Shown: piece by piece, positions 1-7,296 of the stretch
How positions within the stretch are numbered: the first letter of the stretch is position 1
How the letters are laid out: every line of letters begins with the position of its first letter
Assembly: GCF_900292075.1 (NCBI RefSeq)
Contig: NZ_OLMV01000001.1
Location: forward strand, 434,001 to 498,000
DNA from: Microbacterium timonense
GTDB lineage: Bacteria > Actinomycetota > Actinomycetes > Actinomycetales > Microbacteriaceae
DNA length: 64,000 bases
Direction of reading: 5' to 3'
Made by a program: the position numbers and the translations under genes
Notes under the pieces: generated by a model
What the model was told of the DNA's origin: nothing
Database searches by the model: none
The model's input: only the letters and a program-made list of their open reading frames with translations

Positions 1-1716
1 CTTCAGTACGTCCAGAACGGTCTGGGTGCTCAGCGCGAACGAGACCGCGCCGGGGTCGGGGGTGCCCAGGCTCTTGTCGCCGTGGGAGCGGGCGCGGCCC
101 AGTCGCGCCGTCATCTCGGCGGTCGCCTCCGCCGCGGCCGCGGCCACGCCGGCGGCGTGGGTCCACGCGTCGGTGAGTCCGTCGCCGGCCGCGAGCCGCT
201 CCGAAAGGTCCTCCGCGAACGGGACGATCGCGTCGATCATGGTCTTGTCGCCGGGCTTGGCCTTGCCGAATGCCATCACGGCGTCCTTCATCGCCGTGAT
301 GCCGGCACCGACGGCATCCGGGGTGACGGTGCCCTCATCGCCCAGGGCCGTGCCGAGGGCGACGAGCATCTCACCCCAGATGGCACCGGACGTGCCACCG
401 CCCTTGTCCGCCCACGCGTCGCCCGCGTGGTGCAGGGTCGTGCGGGCGCCGGCTCCGGCGTCCACGGCGGCCGACGCGGCGTCTGCGGCGGCGCGGCTGC
501 CTCGCTGCATGCCGATCCCGTGGTCGCCGTCCCCCGCGATGCGGTCGATACGGCCGAGCTCTTCCGCGCTGGCGTCGAGCATGCCGGCCATGGCGCGCAG
601 TGCACGGGCGACCATGGCCGCCGCATCGCGCGAGGCTTCGTCGGACTCGCCGATCTCCTGCGCGTCGTCGAGCGCGGCCAGCTCGTCGGCGCTGACCTCG
701 CGGCGCCCGGCGACGGCGCCGCGGCGGTACGCGGGGGTGTCGCAGGGGGCGAGCCACAGCTGCTCGAGCTCATCGTCCAGCCACAGCAGCGTGAGCGAAG
801 CGCCCGCCATGTCGAAGCTGGTGCAGAACTCACCGACCTCCGGCGACACGACGACGGCGCCGGCGTCGGTGAGCAGGCGGTGCACCGAGCGGTAGACCAC
901 GAAGAGCTCCTCGTACTTGACGCTGCCGAGTCCGTTGAGGATCGGCACGACGCGGGCGCCGGCAGCCGTCACCCCGTCGGGCAGCTCGTCGAGCAGCTTC
1001 GCGACGAACATTTCGGCCAGGCCCGCGGCCGTCGGAGTGTCGACCTCGTCGATGCCCGGTTCGCCGTGGATGCCGAGACCCACCGCCATGCGACCCGCGG
1101 GCACCTCGAACAAGGGCTCGTCGGCGCCGGGGAGCGTGCAGCCGCTGAAAGCGACGCCGAACGAGCGCGTGCGGTCGTTCGCGCGGCGCGCCACCCGCTC
1201 CACGCCGTCAAGGTCCATGCCGGCCTCGGCGGCCGCGCCGGCGATCTTGAACACCACGAGGTCGCCGGCGATGCCCCGGCGCTTCTCGATCTCTGACTTG
1301 GGAGCGCTCCAGACGTCGTCGGTCACGAGCACCGTGCGGCAGTCGATGCCGGCCTCGCGCATGCGCTCCTGCGCCTGCCCGAAGTGCAGCACGTCGCCGG
1401 CGTAGTTGCCGAAGCTCAGCAGCACGCCTCGGCCCTCGTGCGCCGCGGTGGCGACGGCGTGCACCTGGTGCGCGGACGGCGACGCGAACAGGTTGCCCAT
1501 CGCGGCGCCGTGCGCGATGCCGGGCCCGACCAGCCCGCCGAAGGCCGGGTAGTGGCCGCTGCCGCCGCCGATCACGACGGCGACCGTGGGCTCTGCGCCA
1601 CGGGTGGACCGGACGACACCGCCGGTGACGGGACGCACCCATCGGGACGATGCGGCCGCGAAGCCCTCGATCATCTCCTCGGCGAAATCGTCTGGGTCAT
1701 TGAACAGCCGCGTCAT
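1..1716 (-). CDS. Dihydroxyacetone kinase family protein (DhaK-DhaL fusion), 3' end outside window
   Basis: Single-chain ATP-dependent ketose kinase. Residues 1 to about 330 are the DhaK domain: GGGSGHYPAFGG near residue 51 and GLGIHGEPG with His217, the residue that forms the covalent hemiaminal with the substrate ketone in this family. From about residue 360 there is a DhaL domain with the nucleotide/Mg motif GDGDHGIGM. The frame is open to the window edge, so the C-terminus is missing here. The ATG at 1716 is preceded by a purine-rich AGGGAGAAG. Classical enzymes have GGGSGHEP; the HYP variant also fits related tetrulose (erythrulose) kinases, so the substrate is uncertain while the family is firm. 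No PTS partner is visible. An inverted repeat over the promoter suggests repressor control. Confidence 0.88.
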   Translation of the reverse strand, partial: MTRLFNDPDDFAEEMIEGFAAASSRWVRPVTGGVVRSTRGAEPTVAVVIGGGSGHYPAFGGLVGPGIAHGAAMGNLFASPSAHQVHAVATAAHEGRGVLLSFGNYAGDVLHFGQAQERMREAGIDCRTVLVTDDVWSAPKSEIEKRRGIAGDLVVFKIAGAAAEAGMDLDGVERVARRANDRTRSFGVAFSGCTLPGADEPLFEVPAGRMAVGLGIHGEPGIDEVDTPTAAGLAEMFVAKLLDELPDGVTAAGARVVPILNGLGSVKYEELFVVYRSVHRLLTDAGAVVVSPEVGEFCTSFDMAGASLTLLWLDDELEQLWLAPCDTPAYRRGAVAGRREVSADELAALDDAQEIGESDEASRDAAAMVARALRAMAGMLDASAEELGRIDRIAGDGDHGIGMQRGSRAAADAASAAVDAGAGARTTLHHAGDAWADKGGGTSGAIWGEMLVALGTALGDEGTVTPDAVGAGITAMKDAVMAFGKAKPGDKTMIDAIVPFAEDLSERLAAGDGLTDAWTHAAGVAAAAAEATAEMTARLGRARSHGDKSLGTPDPGAVSFALSTQTVLDVLK

Positions 1717-1739
1717 CGCGCTTCTCCCTACCGGCGACA

Positions 1740-1772
1740 GTGATTCCTCGATCCTATTGGAAATGGGATCAC
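1740..1772 (-). promoter_or_regulatory. Promoter -10 box inside an inverted repeat upstream of the DhaK-family kinase
   Basis: GTGATTCC (1740-1747) and GGGATCAC (1765-1772) form a near-perfect 8-base inverted repeat. Between them, read on the minus strand, lies TAGGAT (1751-1756), a good actinobacterial -10 hexamer about 35 bases before the kinase start. An operator straddling the -10 box fits repression by a LacI-, DeoR- or GntR-type regulator, but the regulator gene is not in the window. Confidence 0.5.
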
Positions 1773-1870
1773 AAGGCCACCGTACGCCGGAGTAAGCGGG
1801 TCGGCGCACTCGCCACAGGGAGGACCCACGCGAAGGCGGCCGCGGGCGCGCACGCATTCCCGGAACGACG

Positions 1871-1894
1871 AAGCCCCCGCCGAAGCGGGGGCTT
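1871..1894 (-). terminator. Terminator hairpin after the tRNA cluster
   Basis: Perfect 10-base stem AAGCCCCCGC / GCGGGGGCTT with a 4-base loop, directly after tRNA-Val(GAC) in its direction of transcription. There is no long T run, as is common in high-GC actinobacteria. Confidence 0.7.
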
Positions 1895-1896
1895 GC

Positions 1897-1971
1897 TGGT
1901 GGGCGATACTGGGATCGAACCAGTGACCTCTTCCGTGTCAGGGAAGCGCGCTACCGCTGCGCCAATCGCCC
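1897..1971 (-). tRNA. tRNA-Val (GAC)
   Basis: Minus-strand cloverleaf: acceptor GGGCGAT/ATCGCCC, anticodon arm CTTCC-CTGACAC-GGAAG with anticodon GAC, T arm GGTTCGATCC, encoded CCA. Last gene of a three-tRNA minus-strand cluster (Gly, Cys, Val). Confidence 0.97.
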
Positions 1972-1998
1972 GAGTCGATCTCCGGTCGGGACCGGGAG

Positions 1999-2072
1999 TG
2001 GAGGTGGCGACGGGATTCGAACCCGTGTAAACGGCTTTGCAGGCCGGTGCCTAGCCGCTCGGCCACGCCACC
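1999..2072 (-). tRNA. tRNA-Cys (GCA)
   Basis: Minus strand: acceptor GGTGGCG/CGCCACC, anticodon loop CTGCAAA with anticodon GCA, T-loop GGTTCGAATCC, discriminator T and encoded CCA. Middle gene of the Gly-Cys-Val cluster. Confidence 0.97.
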
Positions 2073-2125
2073 GCGTGTGGTTTGACCCCACGTGCCGTGA
2101 TCCCTGGAGGAGATCCCTGCACTCG

Positions 2126-2198
2126 AGCGGATGACGAGACTCGAACTCGCGACCCTCACCTTGGCAAGGTGATGCGCTACCAACTGCGCTACATCCGC
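2126..2198 (-). tRNA. tRNA-Gly (GCC)
   Basis: Minus strand: acceptor GCGGATG/CATCCGC, anticodon arm CACCT-TGCC-AAGGTG with anticodon GCC. CCA is not encoded, unlike the two tRNAs downstream. First gene of the cluster. Confidence 0.96.
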
Positions 2199-2236
2199 AT
2201 TTCGTTTCCGGGATTCGCACCCCGGGCACTTGAAAG

Positions 2237-2264
2237 ACTTTAGCCGATCCTCGCCCGCATGCAA
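2237..2264 (-). promoter_or_regulatory. Promoter of the tRNA-Gly/Cys/Val cluster
   Basis: On the minus strand TTGCAT (2259-2264) and TAAAGT (2237-2242) are separated by 16 bases, about 40 bases before tRNA-Gly. Both hexamers resemble the primary sigma factor consensus. Confidence 0.6.
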
Positions 2265-2300
2265 AACCAGACGACGTCCGCGCGTGTCACGTCCGGGTGG

Positions 2301-2330
2301 TTCGAGGCATGCGCTGCCATCCGGTAGGAT
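2301..2330 (+). promoter_or_regulatory. Promoter of tRNA-Val(CAC)
   Basis: TAGGAT at 2325-2330 is a good -10 box about 25 bases before the tRNA. TTCGAG at 2301-2306, 18 bases upstream, is a weak -35. Confidence 0.5.
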
Positions 2331-2354
2331 CGTTACTCGTCCCCCTCGGGGAAC

Positions 2355-2430
2355 GGGCGATTGGCGCAGTTGGTAGCGCGCTTCCTTCACACGGAAGAGG
2401 TCATCAGTTCGAGTCTGGTATCGCCCACCA
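2355..2430 (+). tRNA. tRNA-Val (CAC)
   Basis: Plus strand: acceptor GGGCGAT/ATCGCCC, anticodon arm CTTCC-TTCACAC-GGAAG with anticodon CAC, T arm AGTTCGAGTCT, encoded CCA. Near-identical body to tRNA-Val(GAC) less than 500 bases away on the other strand. Followed by its own terminator. Confidence 0.97.
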
Positions 2431-2442
2431 CACGTGCAGCCA

Positions 2443-2475
2443 GAAGACCCGCGGTAACCGCGGGTCTTCGGTTTT
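2443..2475 (+). terminator. Rho-independent terminator after tRNA-Val(CAC)
   Basis: 12-base perfect stem GAAGACCCGCGG / CCGCGGGTCTTC with a 3-base loop, followed by GGTTTT. One of the clearest terminators in the window. Confidence 0.88.
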
Positions 2476-2571
2476 CAGTCGGTCGAGGAGCGGCGACCCG
2501 TCTGAGCGGCTACGTCATCGAAGAGCTTGCGCAAGCGGGTCTTGCGCCCGTTTCCCCGCAGCGCGTCGGCG

Positions 2572-3093
2572 TCACGTGGCGGCATCCCAGCCGTAGCGGC
2601 GGTGGAGCTCCCGAGCGACACGGCCGAAGCGGCCGAGGTCGAGCGCGGATGCCTCGCGCCGCATGCCATCGCGGTGCACGCTGTACAGCTGCTCGATGTC
2701 GACCCATGACGGCCGTCGCTGCGGGTCCCACTCCCCTGTCCCCAGGGCGAGGAAGTCCCGGTCCCCCTCGTGCGCCTTGCTCGTGAGGCGGACCGCGTAG
2801 ACCCGGTCCTGCGTGTGGCGGGCGATCACCAGGACGGGGCGATCCTTGCCCCGCCCGTCGTTCTCGTCGTACGGCACCCACGTCCAGACGATCTCGCCGG
2901 CGTCCGGGTCGCCGTCGCGCTGCGGGGCGTACGTGATCTGCAGTCCGCCGCGGCCGGGCGGCGGCACCTCGACCGTGGCCGTCGAACCCCGCTGCGCCGT
3001 CCGCGGCACCCGCGTCGGAAGCGGCCGGTTCGATCCGGCGGAGGGCCTGAGGACGGAGTGCAGGATGCCGAGAAGACCGCGTCGCCGTGTCAC
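2572..3093 (-). CDS. PemK/MazF-like toxin-family protein, no antitoxin partner
   Basis: 173-residue protein. The second half (about residues 55-165) matches the PemK-like/MazF fold, usually an endoribonuclease: start strand EIVWTWVPY, then KDRPVLVIAR, YAVRLTSK, and WVDIEQLYSV. The first 50 residues are a basic, Pro/Gly-rich extension. No antitoxin-like gene precedes or follows it, so it may be a domesticated PemK-family protein rather than a toxin-antitoxin module. Start: GTG at 3093, with TAGGAT (3100-3105) six bases upstream, predicting a leaderless transcript. It stands alone between a tRNA terminator and the ammonium transporter terminator. Family is fairly sure; activity is not. Confidence 0.75.
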   Translation of the reverse strand: MTRRRGLLGILHSVLRPSAGSNRPLPTRVPRTAQRGSTATVEVPPPGRGGLQITYAPQRDGDPDAGEIVWTWVPYDENDGRGKDRPVLVIARHTQDRVYAVRLTSKAHEGDRDFLALGTGEWDPQRRPSWVDIEQLYSVHRDGMRREASALDLGRFGRVARELHRRYGWDAAT

Positions 3094-3123
3094 ACGGTCA
3101 TCCTAGGAGCGGCGTCGCACGAC

Positions 3124-3159
3124 GAAGGGGCGTCGCGACGTAGCGCGCGACGCCCCTTC
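3124..3159 (-). terminator. Terminator of the ammonium transporter gene
   Basis: 14-base perfect inverted repeat GAAGGGGCGTCGCG (3124-3137) / CGCGACGCCCCTTC (3146-3159), 16 bases after the transporter stop codon. Confidence 0.8.
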
Positions 3160-3175
3160 GCGGGGTTGGCGGATC

Positions 3176-4444
3176 TCAGGCGCGGGCACCCTCGAGCACG
3201 TAGCCCTCTTCACCGTGCACGACGGTGTCGATGCCGGCGACCTCGTCCTCGTTCTTCACGCGGAAGCCGACCGTCTTCTCGATCGCGAACCCGATGACGT
3301 ACGCGAGCACGAACGAGTAGACCAGGACCGCCACGGCGGCGATCGCCTGCACCATCAGCTGGGTCAGGTTCCCGCTGTAGAGGAGGCCCGTCTCGTTGGC
3401 GAAGAAGCCCAGGTACAGCGTGCCGAGGAGGCCGCCGACGAGGTGGATGCCCACCACGTCGAGCGAGTCGTCGAAGCCCCACTTGAACTTGAGCTCGATC
3501 GCGAGGGCGCACACGGCACCGGCGATGAGGCCCAGCACGACCGCCCAGATCGGTGTCAGTGAGGCGCAGGCCGGGGTGATCGCGACCAGACCCGCGACGG
3601 CGCCGGAGGCGGCGCCGACGGAGGTCGGCTTGCCGTCCTTGAACCTCTCGACGACCAGCCATGCCAGGAGCGCTGCGGCGGGCGCGGCGATCGTGTTGAC
3701 GAAGGCGACGGCTGCGGTTCCGTCGGCGGCCAGCTCCGAACCGGCATTGAAGCCGAACCACCCGAACCACAGCAGACCCGCGCCGAGCAGCACGAACGGC
3801 GGGTTGTGGGGCACGTGGACGCCCTTCTGGAAGCCCAGACGCTTGCCGAGCACGAGGGCGAGTGCAAGAGCGGCTGCACCGGCGTTGATGTGCACCGCGG
3901 TGCCACCGGCGAAGTCGATGGCACCGACTCCGAACCACTCCTGCATGCCGTAGGTGATCCAGCCGCCGTAGGCGAAGCTGCCGTCATCGGCCAGGCCGAA
4001 GTTGAACACCCAGCTGGCCACCGGGAAATAGACGATCGTCGCCCAGATCGCGGCGAAGATCATCCACGACCCGAACTTGGCGCGGTCGGCGATGGCGCCC
4101 GAGACCAGAGCGACGGTGATGATCGCGAACGTCGCCTGGAAGGCGACGAAGGCCAGCGGCGGGAAGGCGGCGCCCTCCGGCACCTCGAGCAGGCTCTCCA
4201 GCCCGATCGCCGACCAGTCGATCGACCACGGCGGCACGAGGCCGTCGGAGCCCGGGAACGCGATCGCATAGCCGTAGATGACCCACAGGACGCCGATGAG
4301 TCCCATCGCACCGAAGCTGAGCATCATCATGCTGATGACGCTCTTGGCCTTGACCAGACCGCCGTAGAAGAACGCGAGTCCTGGCGTCATCAACAGGACG
4401 AGTGCTGCCGCTATCAGGATGAATGCGGTGTTGCCTTGATCCAT
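3176..4444 (-). CDS. amt: Ammonium transporter (Amt family)
   Basis: 422-residue inner membrane channel for NH4+/NH3 uptake with about 11 hydrophobic segments. The twin pore histidines are visible in DFAGGTAVHINAG (about residue 181) and GIHLVGG (about residue 337). FYGGLVKAK after the first helix and ADRAKFGSW are further Amt signatures. The length is typical. No glnK or glnD follows, unlike the amt-glnK-glnD operons of many actinobacteria, so here it is monocistronic with its own terminator. Upstream lie a TATACC-like -10 and an exact GlnR-type box, so induction under nitrogen limitation is likely. The family assignment is secure. Confidence 0.95.
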   Translation of the reverse strand: MDQGNTAFILIAAALVLLMTPGLAFFYGGLVKAKSVISMMMLSFGAMGLIGVLWVIYGYAIAFPGSDGLVPPWSIDWSAIGLESLLEVPEGAAFPPLAFVAFQATFAIITVALVSGAIADRAKFGSWMIFAAIWATIVYFPVASWVFNFGLADDGSFAYGGWITYGMQEWFGVGAIDFAGGTAVHINAGAAALALALVLGKRLGFQKGVHVPHNPPFVLLGAGLLWFGWFGFNAGSELAADGTAAVAFVNTIAAPAAALLAWLVVERFKDGKPTSVGAASGAVAGLVAITPACASLTPIWAVVLGLIAGAVCALAIELKFKWGFDDSLDVVGIHLVGGLLGTLYLGFFANETGLLYSGNLTQLMVQAIAAVAVLVYSFVLAYVIGFAIEKTVGFRVKNEDEVAGIDTVVHGEEGYVLEGARA

Positions 4445-4533
4445 CTCGAAGAGAACCTCTCTGCAGGGACGCAGGTATAGCGTCGGGTTCCCTCAGTGTG
4501 GCGACGGTCCGTTTCGGCCGCGGGACAAGCCGT

Positions 4534-4580
4534 GTTTCCCCGGGGTTACACGGGGACCGCCCACGTAAACATCGTGTTTC
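4534..4580 (-). promoter_or_regulatory. GlnR-type nitrogen box(es) upstream of amt
   Basis: Read on the minus strand, GTAAC-n6-GAAAC (4549 down to 4534) exactly fits the known actinobacterial GlnR half-site pattern gTnAC-n6-GaAAC. A second degenerate pair, GAAAC-n6-TTTAC, sits at 4580-4565. The boxes lie about 90-135 bases before the amt start, upstream of a TATACC -10 at 4474-4479. The glnA gene in this window has the same pattern. Confidence 0.65.
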
Positions 4581-4642
4581 GGCACGCCGAAGCACTGCCC
4601 CGAGTCCGGCGTGAGACCGCCTCACGGCCGGACGCCCGGCGG

Positions 4643-5671
4643 TCAGGCCAGGGTCGAGGCGACCAGCCGCGAGATCGCTCGCAGGTACTTCTTCCGGTAC
4701 CCGCCGGCGAGCATCTCTTCGGGGAACACCAGATCGAGAGACGTGCCAGTGGCGCGGATCGGCAGCTGCGCGTCGTACACGCGGTCGACGAATGCCACGA
4801 ACCGCAACGCCGCGGACTGATCCGTGAACGGCGCGACATCGCGCAGCCCGACCAGGGACAGATCCCCGATGAGCCGGATGTAGCGAGACGGGTGGACGCG
4901 AGCGAGGTGCGCGACGAGGGAGTCGAAGTCGTCGTCCGAGACGAGACCGGTCGTCGCGGCATCCGCGATGGCGTTCTCGTACGGAGCGGGCTCCAGTACG
5001 GCGGCGTGGCCGTCGACGGCGCGGTGACGATAATCCGTGCCGTCGATGCGGACCGTCTGGAAGCTCGCGGCCATGGCGTGGATCTCGCGCAGGAAGTCCT
5101 GCGCGGCGAACCGGCCCTCGCCGAGAGCGTTCGGCGGGGTGTTGGATGTCGCGGCCAGGCGCGTTCCCGAGGCGACCAGCTCCCCCAGCAGGCGCGTCAT
5201 CACCATCGTGTCGCCCGGATCGTCGAGCTCGAACTCGTCGATGCACAGCAGGTCCGATCCGCGGAACAGCTCCACGGTGTTCTGGTACCCCAGCGCGCCG
5301 ACCAGCGCTGTGTACTCGATGAACGAGCCGAAGTACTTCCGACGCGCGGGCAGCGCGTGGTAGACCGACGCGAGCAGGTGCGTCTTGCCGACGCCGAACC
5401 CGCCGTCCAGATACACGCCCGGCTTGATCTCGGGCCGCTTCGCACGGCGGAAGAGACCACCCTTGACGGGCGCGGCGGCACCCGAGAACGCCATCAGGAG
5501 GTCTTTCGCCTCCTGCTGCGAGGGGTATGCCGGGTCGGCCCGATAGGTGTCGAACGTCGCACCCTCGAACTGCGGCGGCGGCACCAGTGCGGCGACCATC
5601 TCGGCACCGGCGAGCTGCGGAGTGCGATCCGCGAGATGGATCACACCGGTTCGGGTGGCGGGGACGGTCAT
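4643..5671 (-). CDS. zapE: ZapE/AFG1-like P-loop ATPase
   Basis: 342-residue AAA-type ATPase of the ZapE (AFG1/LACE1) family, which in E. coli associates with the division ring. The Walker A motif GGFGVGKTHLL is at about residues 90-100 and the Walker B LLCIDEFEL at about 150; a sensor-like region LAATSNTPPNALGEG follows. The start was set at the ATG at 5671 because AGAGGA precedes it at good spacing; the open frame extends upstream without an initiation signal. It is divergent from the sulfurtransferase gene. The family is clear, but its role in actinobacterial division is inferred. Confidence 0.85.
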   Translation of the reverse strand: MTVPATRTGVIHLADRTPQLAGAEMVAALVPPPQFEGATFDTYRADPAYPSQQEAKDLLMAFSGAAAPVKGGLFRRAKRPEIKPGVYLDGGFGVGKTHLLASVYHALPARRKYFGSFIEYTALVGALGYQNTVELFRGSDLLCIDEFELDDPGDTMVMTRLLGELVASGTRLAATSNTPPNALGEGRFAAQDFLREIHAMAASFQTVRIDGTDYRHRAVDGHAAVLEPAPYENAIADAATTGLVSDDDFDSLVAHLARVHPSRYIRLIGDLSLVGLRDVAPFTDQSAALRFVAFVDRVYDAQLPIRATGTSLDLVFPEEMLAGGYRKKYLRAISRLVASTLA

Positions 5672-5784
5672 TCGGGTCCTCTGTCGAAGTGGCGGACGGG
5701 CGGTTCGTCGTGCCCGGCGCCCCAGCATGCCGCGGGCCTGTGACGGCGTCTTACGGGGGTGCTGTGCTCGCACGCGCGGGAATC

Positions 5785-5812
5785 TAGGGTCGGAGGCGAC
5801 GGTTCAACCCTA
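5785..5812. promoter_or_regulatory. Divergent pair of -10 boxes between zapE and the sulfurtransferase
   Basis: TAGGGT on the plus strand (5785-5790) and TAGGGT on the minus strand (5807-5812) face away from each other and form a 6-base inverted repeat. Each would serve one of the two divergent genes. The rest of the 5672-5891 gap shows nothing else. Confidence 0.45.
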
Positions 5813-5891
5813 ATCGTCAGCCGCGTGCGCCGACCCGCTGCCGCCGGACCCACCGCCCCGGCGAGCGATCCGCCCCACCTGAGGAGTAGCC

Positions 5892-6797
5892 ATGTCTGTC
5901 GAGACCGACACGTCGTCCGAGAAGTTCGCCGAGTACGCCGAGCCCGGCAGGCTCGTCACCGGCGAGTGGCTCCAGGCCCAGCTGGGCCGGCCCGGGCTCG
6001 TCGTGGTCGAATCCGACGAAGACGTCCTGCTGTACGAGACGGGGCACATCCCCGGTGCCGTGAAGGTGGACTGGCACACCGAGCTCAACGACCCGGTGGT
6101 CCGGGACTACGTCGACGGAGAGGGCTTCGCGGCTCTCCTCAGCCGCAAGGGCATCTCGCGTGAGGACACCGTCGTGATCTACGGCGACAAGAACAACTGG
6201 TGGGCCGCGTATGCGCTGTGGGTCTTCTCGCTCTTCGGGCACGAAGACGTGCGCCTGCTGGACGGCGGCCGTGACAAGTGGATCGCAGAAGGGCGCCCGA
6301 TCACGACGGAGGTGCCGGCCCCCGCGCCGACGCAGTACCCCGTCGTCGAACGCGATGACAGTGTTCTGCGCGCGTACAAGGACGACGTGCTGGCGCACCT
6401 CGGCTCGGGCCCGCTGATCGACGTGCGGTCACCGGAGGAGTACGACGGCTCTCGGACGTCGGCTCCTGCGTACCCGGAGGAAGGCGCCCTCCGTGGTGGT
6501 CACATCCCCACCGCGCGCAGCGTGCCGTGGGGCCGCGCGGTCGCCGAGGACGGTGGCTTCAAGCCCCGCGCGGAGCTCGAGGCGATCTATCGCGGCGAGG
6601 TCGGCCTGCAGGACGACGACAGCATCGTCGCCTATTGCCGCATCGGGGAGCGCTCCAGCCACACGTGGTTCGTGCTCAAGCACCTGCTCGGCTTCGGCGA
6701 CGTGCGCAACTATGACGGCTCGTGGACCGAATGGGGCAGTGCCGTGCGGGTGCCGATCGCCACGGGTCCGCAGCCGGGCGAGGTGGCCGCGCGCTGA
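5892..6797 (+). CDS. sseA: Thiosulfate/3-mercaptopyruvate sulfurtransferase (tandem rhodanese)
   Basis: 301-residue enzyme with two rhodanese domains (about 22-140 and 165-290). The first is the inactive structural domain. The second ends in the persulfide loop [10 protein letters not shown] with active Cys249. This CRIGERSS loop is the form found in actinobacterial SseA/CysA-type sulfurtransferases. It transfers sulfane sulfur from thiosulfate or 3-mercaptopyruvate to cyanide or thiol acceptors. A strong GAGGAG ribosome site precedes the ATG. The SufE gene follows 49 bases later, so the pair probably works in sulfur relay for Fe-S clusters. Which donor is preferred cannot be read from the sequence. 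Confidence 0.92.
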   Translation: MSVETDTSSEKFAEYAEPGRLVTGEWLQAQLGRPGLVVVESDEDVLLYETGHIPGAVKVDWHTELNDPVVRDYVDGEGFAALLSRKGISREDTVVIYGDKNNWWAAYALWVFSLFGHEDVRLLDGGRDKWIAEGRPITTEVPAPAPTQYPVVERDDSVLRAYKDDVLAHLGSGPLIDVRSPEEYDGSRTSAPAYPEEGALRGGHIPTARSVPWGRAVAEDGGFKPRAELEAIYRGEVGLQDDDSIVAYCRIGERSSHTWFVLKHLLGFGDVRNYDGSWTEWGSAVRVPIATGPQPGEVAAR

Positions 6798-6846
6798 GCG
6801 GAGGCGGCCCGAGCCGGTCGGCCTCACGCGTGGGAGGATGGCGGTG

Positions 6847-7284
6847 ATGTCCGAAGCCGTCCTTCCCGAGCGCCTCGCCGAGATCCGCGACGAGTTCCTG
6901 GAGCTGCCCGAGCCCGATCGCCTGCAGCTGCTCCTGGAGTACTCGCAGGAGCTCCCGCCCGTTCCGCAGCGATACGAGGGCCATCCCGAGCTGTGCGAGC
7001 GGGTCGTGGAGTGTCAGTCGCCGGTGTACATCGTCGTGGACGTCGATCCGGACGGGGTGGTGGCGATGCACGCCACGGCTCCACCCGAGGCTCCGACGAC
7101 GCGCGGATTCGCGAGCATCCTCGCGCAGGGCCTGACCGGGCTCTCTGCGGCCGAGGTGCTGGCCGTCCCGGGCGACTACCCGCAGACCCTCGGATTGACC
7201 CGCGTGGTCTCCCCGCTGCGGATCTCGGGCATGACGGGCATGCTGTTGCGTGCCCAGCGTCAGGTGCGCGCGAAGACGGCCTGA
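6847..7284 (+). CDS. sufE: SufE family sulfur acceptor for cysteine desulfurase
   Basis: 145-residue SufE-like protein. The conserved RVVECQSPVYI contains the acceptor Cys56, which takes persulfide from SufS-type cysteine desulfurase in Fe-S cluster assembly. The fold signatures RYEGHPELCERV and GLSAAEVLAVP are also present. Three in-frame starts are possible: the GGGAGG at 6832-6837 touches the ATG at 6838 but is 9 bases from the ATG at 6847, so 6847 is preferred. It is in an operon with the sulfurtransferase upstream. Family certain, start moderately sure. Confidence 0.9.
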   Translation: MSEAVLPERLAEIRDEFLELPEPDRLQLLLEYSQELPPVPQRYEGHPELCERVVECQSPVYIVVDVDPDGVVAMHATAPPEAPTTRGFASILAQGLTGLSAAEVLAVPGDYPQTLGLTRVVSPLRISGMTGMLLRAQRQVRAKTA

Positions 7285-7296
7285 CGCCGGCGCCGC

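Noticed and set aside
1897..2430. tRNA cluster as an integration site of a mobile element
   Set aside because: No integrase, no direct repeat of a tRNA 3' end, and neighbouring genes are core genes with normal composition.
2475..2669. Possible antitoxin gene for the PemK-like protein
   Set aside because: The 64-codon frame overlaps the PemK 3' end out of frame, has no ribosome site and no antitoxin-like pattern.
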